64,000 bases of DNA from Cantharellus purpuraceus (Eukaryota; Basidiomycota; Agaricomycetes; Cantharellales; Hydnaceae): the NCBI GenBank assembly GCA_025174535.1, contig JALBUN010000020.1:186001-250000 (forward strand), given 5' to 3'. A program made the position numbers and the translations under genes. Below are positions 58,270 to 64,000 of the stretch, piece after piece (within the stretch, counting starts at the first letter, position 1; each line of letters opens with the position of its first letter). The notes below the pieces were generated by a model, which saw nothing but the letters and a program-made list of their open reading frames with translations, ran no database searches and was not told the origin of the DNA.

Positions 58270-60916
58270 ATCTCAGAGCGTGGGAAAGTCCTCTCTCATC
58301 GAGTCAATGTCTGGGGTTCGCCACCTGTTCATAAGTCTGTCAGCACAAATCGTACTTACCTGTGCCATACAGATAACGCTACCCCGAGATATGGGGACCT
58401 GTACCCGGTGAGTGACTCAATTTCCATTCGGGTCGGCCCATGAATATCATACCAGGTGCCCAATGGAATGTCGGCTTGAGTACTCCACCGATCCCTGGTC
58501 TTGCCGCGTTTTTCTCCGCTTTGAACGGGATGCTCTTGGGAATCCGTTGGAGAATGTAGCTGAACACGATTTTGGTCCTCTCCTCACAGACAAAGCTGCA
58601 GTTGAGGCTGTTCTGCGTCGTGCTCAACGTGCCATCCTTCGTCCAACCCTCGACCATAAGCTCTTTTTGCGGGATAAGGACTTGGCTTATAAGGAACCAC
58701 CTCCACTGTCATTCTCAAGTAATTGCGTCTGCATGCGTATCATAGGTCCTGATGTGCCCGACCTATACTTCTATGACCTGCCTGGTATGTCTTCTCGGTT
58801 TAACGGTCATTGATGCAGACTCTAAACTGACACCTGTAGGTGTAATCGCCAATGTTAGAGATGGAGGCGACGTCAAGGACATTGAACTTGTGCGCAACCT
58901 GGTGCAGACGTACATCTCCAGACCAAGTTGCCTCATACTTCTTGTGGTATCATGTGAGAGTGAGTGTGATGACTGTTATGTCCATCGAACAAGCGTCGTG
59001 ACACAAGGTTGCTAGCCGACTTTGAGAATCAAGGGGCAGGTCGTCTGGCTCTCGAGACAGATACAGATGGTCTGCGGATTGTTGGTGCGCTCAATCGTTG
59101 AGATCAATTGATGGTTTATCGTTTAATTTTCCTGCACTCTACTCTGACAGGTGTCCTCACAAAGCCAGATCGGATTGAGTCCACTACGGGAGAAAAGTGG
59201 GCAGCCGTGCTTCGAAACGAGGAGAACCGGCTGTTGAACGGTTGGTTCTGCGTGAAACAGCCTGACCCCACAGAGCTTAAGCAGAAGCTTCCATGGGAGG
59301 ATGCACGCATGCGGGAGGATCTGTTCTTCGCTCAGCAGGAGCCATGGAGGTCGATGTCAGACCATCATAAGCGCCGCCTGGGTTCCACCAATTTGATCCG
59401 GTATCTGAGTCGTCTACTGTCAAACTTAGTTTCACTGAGGTATGGATGGGACCAAGGTGTGCGCAATTCGCTGACGTGCGTACCAGGCTTCCGGAAGTGG
59501 AGAAGGAGCTGTCACTGAACCTTGAAGATGTTACTCGACGCCTTAAGCAACTACCGGCACCCAGATTTGATGATCCTTCAAGCGAGCTTGTAAGCCTCGT
59601 CTTTGAGTTCACCGCAGCCGTCTCTCGGAACGTGCGGGGCGTGACGCAGGTTGAGGACTCCGTTCTCAGCCTCATGCAAGGTATACGTGCAGCGCAAATC
59701 CAATTGAGGTCGTCAATCATGCGTACTGCTCCGAGGTTCTGCCCGTGGGCTCGTCAAGACACACCGCCAGGTTCTCCGAACTCGATGATCAGTAGTGCGA
59801 CGCTGTCTGCCGGAACACCGCCTGACTGGGTCGCGGAACCTATGTTCCTATCTAGCGAGGAGCGGGTTCCGTTTGAAGAGCGGATCGGGAAGATAATGTA
59901 TCTGGATGAGGTTATGGAGCGTGCAGAACAGTACGTGTTTCTCGCTGCAGACTCTTCCACTTGATAGTGTCTGACGACGGCTCAGATCGATTACTCGCGA
60001 GTTGCCCGGTGACTACCCGACGTTTTCCATAAAAGAAGAACTCATAAAGATGTCCCTGAGGGCCTGGGGAAAGCCCATGCTCAATTACTTCGAAGCTGTT
60101 CACAATCTGATGAACCAACACATGAAGACTCTTGTCGACACACATTTTGGGAAACACACGCACAGCGGTCTGCATGCCAGAGTCATGTGAGTATAAAACC
60201 GTCATTATCGAGTTGTAGGATCCTTACGTTCTTGATTACAGGGCCATCGTTCGAGAACAGCTTCGTCTACTCCATGAGACCACCCTGCAGCGTTTGAACA
60301 GCCTACTCTCCGTCGAGGGTCTGCCGTTTACGCTGAACCATATGTACTTGAAGGAATACAAGGCCAAGTTTCTTACTCACTATCGTGACATCCGGCGACG
60401 GTCGAATGGTCAGGACACGATTGTTCGCCGGTTTCAAGAGTTAGAAGGTGTCGTCACGACACACCAACGCAACGTGGAATCAATGGACCTGACGGGGATA
60501 TTGCAACGGTTTGGACTGACCTGCACTGCAAACGATCTCCATCGTCTGCTTCCAGAAGACGAGTTGGAACCAGCACTAGACATCATCGCGACTGTTCGTG
60601 CATATTTTCAAGGTGGGGTTACTTTGGTTAATCAGGATTTGAAGACGTGCCAATGACCTCTTGTTTCTTGACATCAGTGGCGTTCAAACGCTTTATCGAC
60701 CTAGTGCCGTTGGAAGTGGATTCGGAGTTCGTGCGAGGGTTCGACAGATCAATCCGCAATGCGCTCATTGTTGGACTAGATGTCAAGTCGGCGGAGAGAT
60801 GTGCGGCATGGTTGCAGGACTCTCCGGAGGTTGTTGGGCGACGAAAGGAGTTGCTGGCCACGAAACAAAGGCTGGAGGCGGCGCGAGCGGAGCTTTCATC
60901 TTTCATTCTAACGTGA
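58270..60916 (+). pseudogene. Dynamin-like GTPase, 5'-truncated copy
   Basis: This is identical to the left-arm dynamin from the middle of the P-loop (SQSVGKSS onward) to the stop at 60914-60916. G3 (YFYDLPG), G4 (LTKPDR), stalk and effector domain are all present. The Ser/Pro-rich extension, the start codon, the promoter and the first residues of G1 are absent, because the repeat begins at 58270. Upstream sequence is unrelated. It cannot give a normal dynamin. A shorter product from an internal ATG would lack nucleotide binding, so a dominant effect is possible but only speculation. Confidence 0.85.
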
Positions 60917-61464
60917 CCCTTGCTCAGCACACGAGTACCACATGATGTTCATTCAATATAGTGTAGGAGCACAAGCATGTTTTTTGTTGTTGGATGACAG
61001 ATTGCTCGATGCACGAGTTTCATAACGATTGGCCGCGAGTTGCGTAAAGGGTTGAATGAGGGAATTTGCATGAGCTTCGATTTATTCATACCTCTCTCAA
61101 ATATCAGTCTAAACCGCTCGAGGCGCAGGTTGCGGGGCTGGCGGTCAAGTGCACTGTTTCTGATTATAAATTTGAGTTTTTCCCGGTGTGGACAACTAGG
61201 ATGCAACCATAACAAGGCAAACCTTCACAAACAGGACCAGCACCCCACTTCCTGGCAGATGCCCTCTGTTCCTTCACCTGTCGCCTCGACCCCTTTGCAT
61301 TTTGCCAAATTTTTGCCAAATAGTCGAGACTGCACATCAAGCTCGACTCCTCGTCAACTCCTTGTCGTCATCTTGAAACGCCACGCAAACCTCGAGGTAA
61401 GTTCTCTTCTGTCTCACGTCGCAGGAGATGTCGTCACGACGAGTCTTGCTGTCAGTCTTGAAAC

Positions 61465-63051
61465 ATGTTGCCTACTCCGTCCAACCACTATGACGCATCC
61501 ACATTGCAGTCAGAATTTGCGCCTAACGTAGAAGAATCCACCGGCATCAGAGAATCTATGGCTGCCCATGAACGGTTCATTCGCAGCATTGATGGCCGAC
61601 TATCAGAGATGGAGAGAGAGATGAACGAGTTGAGATCACGACGCGAAGCTGCCTCGGAAGCGTTGGAAATCCAGCAGGGCCTCCTCGCACCTGTGAGAAG
61701 GCTCACGCCGGTGATCCTAGAAAAAATCTTCGATCATGCCGTTGGCCACGCCCCATCAATGTCAACCGCAGAGGCACCCTTCGTCTTGACGCAGGTGTGT
61801 CACAAATGGCGAACGGTTGCCCTAGGGTCGCATCACTTGTGGAGTCATGTGGAAATTGACGACGAAAACAAGAATGCAGACCGTATGATTTCCATGTGGT
61901 TAAGTCGATCAGAAAGCGTTCCACTCGATATCAATATCAACACGAGAGACATGTGGGGCACCTTGTGCTCCTCTGCCACTCGAATTTTGCTTCCTGAGGT
62001 GCATCGTTGGAGGTCCCTCGCATTTTCTGGTCATCTCACGGTGTTCAACGATGCATTGCCTGTCATCACAGCATCCGAATTCACCAGCTTACGGTCACTC
62101 ACCGTTGCGTTACTCCCATCCCCGTACCGCATCCCTGGTGATTTTCCTTGGAACGATGTGGGCCGCCACTGGAAATTTCCACAACTGCGATCTCTAGAGC
62201 TGTGGAGTAGCGCAATCCTCCTCAGATCGACCACGTTCACCAGCAATCTTCGGAGGCTCGTCATTAGAAAAAACGAAAACCCGGCCATGATCCCTTATGC
62301 CACATGGATGGCTATGTGGAAGACTTGCTCAAACCTGGAAGACGTCCATGTCGACCTTGCTTGTGTCGCTCCGGGTACAGACCTCGGATCGCTGACCACA
62401 TTCCACTACCATCACCTCAGACGGCTTGTAGTATGGATCGGAGTAGACTGCAACACTACATACGACATGCTCTTCCTTGCCAACCTCCATGCGCCCAGGC
62501 TACAATGTCTTGAGTTTTGCGGAAGGGCATGGTGGTCATCGCTAGAAAACAGGGATGCTATTTTTGCCGCTCTGCACAGGCTCATGACCGGTTGCTCTTC
62601 TACGCTCAATCAACTGCGCCTATCTGGCATTCATTTCACAACGGAAAGAGTACGAGAGCTGTTGCGTACTGCAACGGAACTCCATAAGCTACGTATCGAA
62701 AGCGCCTTCATTACAGCCTTGTGCCCATCCCCGGACGATGTCACCACCAACGAAAGGATCTGCCCAAAGGTAACAACCTTAGGGATCCTAGGAAATAGGC
62801 TCTCTATGGCCGACCTTGTGGCAATGATCGTTCGCAGGGCGACGCCTTCTCCGAATGACCCGCCTGGAACGCACTATCTGACACATGTTGAAGCTGAGGG
62901 CGCCGTGCGTGGACTGCTTGGAGAGGTTCAGTCGTTAGGAGAACTAAACGTGAACCTTGTCGAAGGCGCTAACGGTGAGGGATCCCGCTGAGTCATGTGA
63001 CTTTTGACTCTAAATGCTTTCATGCCTGCAGACTTGCCAGATATATGGTAG
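61465..63051 (+). CDS. F-box-like / leucine-rich protein with coiled coil, right arm
   Basis: This is an exact protein copy of the left-arm gene: exon 1 at 61465-62974 and a 20-nt exon 2 at 63032-63051, 509 residues. Coiled coil, F-box-like domain and leucine-rich repeats are as described for that gene. Its whole upstream region to the dynamin stop is also duplicated, so it should carry the same promoter and may be expressed. Here it follows a truncated dynamin copy rather than an intact one. Confidence 0.82.
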
Positions 63052-64000
63052 GCCCGATGGCTATCGCAGGCGAATTTTGCGCGAGGGGCAGGTCAGCAAG
63101 GAGGCGAGTGGTCTGTTACGGAGACAATACGGTCAGTCAGGCCACCGTGGGGTTTCAGGAGAGGGGATGTTGTGACCATCTATATCACGTCTGTGTAATT
63201 TCCTTCAGCTAACTATTCCACAAGGTATGGATGGGTTTTTGACGTGAATGGTCGACCTTTGCGTGCATTTATGCGACTGAATGGACGAAAAGTTGGAGAA
63301 CGTAGATGAAGATGGCTTCAAGCTGGGATTGAGACTGTTGGTGCATGATGCATGGCGCGCCACCCCTGTCCTCTTTATCGAAGAGGGCGCGCGCGCTTGC
63401 CGTTCTCAAGTTCTGCGCCTGACGACGCATCTGGTCTGTTCTCGGCATGAGTCGAAATCGACTTTAGCAAACCGTGCTGGGAAATTGGCGTCATCTCAGA
63501 AAGGGAAACGTTGCGATAAGGACATCGGATTGATGCACGATTGAATGCAGGTTCCCATGTGCACGATTGAATGCAGGTTCCCATGCCCAGCTTCATGCTA
63601 CCAGGGCCGGTGAGCCCAGTTTTGGGCCGACCTGATGCAATATCGTCTTCTGCTCTCAAAGGTAGTTGCACTCGGAGCCAGGAGTCCATGTGTATGTGCA
63701 GAATGCTTCATGACGTTATTCGCGGGTTCCAAGGGTTGTGGCTGCGCAATGCAGCTGACTAACTTACTAGGTTGGACTGCATCTCCCCTGGCCAGACTCT
63801 TAGGGATAGATTACTTTAAAACTTCTAATCAGCCCTACTGATCACAACCATTTTTTTGGCGTGTTTTCAAGGTGCGTTTACACTACTCACTTCCAGAGTT
63901 GAAGGCTTACTATATCACCTTGTCACCCTCGCGTTACTAATAATCAACAGTCTCCTCTTACGGTCAACGAGGCCACTTGATGGACCAAAGTATCAATTTA
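63052..64000. other. F-box 3' flank, right arm, window edge
   Basis: Mirror of 49826-50774. It holds the 26-bp tandem repeat (63533-63584) and no supported gene. The mismatch against the left arm is at 63715. Confidence 0.45.

Larger units (their letters stand above)
58270..64000. repeat. Large inverted repeat, right arm (runs off the window)
   Basis: This is the reverse complement of 49826-55556. The last base of the window, 64000, still matches 49826, so the arm may be longer. It carries a 5'-truncated dynamin copy and a complete F-box copy. Confidence 0.97.

Noticed and set aside
1..64000. tRNA, rRNA or CRISPR
   Set aside because: No cloverleaf with a conserved T-loop, no rRNA-like tract and no regularly spaced repeat array was seen on either strand.

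Overview
The window looks like nuclear DNA of a mushroom-forming basidiomycete (Agaricomycetes). The genes carry many short introns of about 45-110 bases with GT-AG and occasional GC-AG ends. The recognisable families are typical of that group: a coiled-coil/F-box-like/leucine-rich family, seven-helix membrane proteins of the DUF6533 type, a FunK1-type kinase relic, a Mch4-like monocarboxylate MFS transporter, and a P-loop NTPase of the kind found in Crinkler-related expansions. No rRNA, tRNA or CRISPR was seen. All calls come from reading the sequence and splicing by eye.

The first 29 kb is mostly single-copy housekeeping sequence. It holds an ENTH (epsin-like) adaptor at 0.7-2.1 kb (minus), a small 110-residue protein at 5.5-6.0 kb (minus), a mitochondrial NADP-isocitrate dehydrogenase at 7.0-9.1 kb (minus), a Ser-rich protein of unknown function at 9.9-11.4 kb (minus) whose 5' end carries a 162-bp tandem duplication, an NmrA/epimerase-like atypical SDR at 13.8-15.2 kb (plus), a DUF6533-type membrane protein at 15.8-17.5 kb (minus), a candidate solo LTR at 19.7 kb, a FunK1-kinase pseudogene at 20.3-21.4 kb (plus), a Tvp38/TMEM64 protein at 22.0-24.0 kb (minus), a frameshifted chromodomain pseudogene at 24.9-26.15 kb (minus) and an MFS transporter at 27.2-29.0 kb (minus).

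From 30 to 40 kb lie a large P-loop NTPase (plus), a second seven-helix membrane protein (minus) and a DUF4112 protein (plus). The NTPase and the DUF4112 gene start directly after copies of the same dispersed repeat. A third copy of that repeat lies at the 3' end of the chromodomain pseudogene.

From 40 to 64 kb the DNA is built from repeated modules of three families: an F-box-like gene, a dynamin-like GTPase and a conserved hypothetical family. A unit of about 3.5 kb (F-box plus hypothetical) is tandemly duplicated at 40.7-44.15 kb and 45.3-48.9 kb. The first copy is dead and the second keeps an intact F-box gene. Next comes a very large inverted repeat. Bases 49826-55556 and 58270-64000 match in opposite orientation with a 2.7-kb spacer; I found one mismatch, and the right arm runs off the window. 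Each arm carries the same intact F-box gene. The left arm also carries the 3' part of a full dynamin gene. In the right arm the dynamin copy is cut inside its P-loop and has no start. Fragments of more dynamin and F-box copies lie around them. The region behaves like a fast-changing accessory block, though an assembly artefact must be excluded for the inverted repeat.
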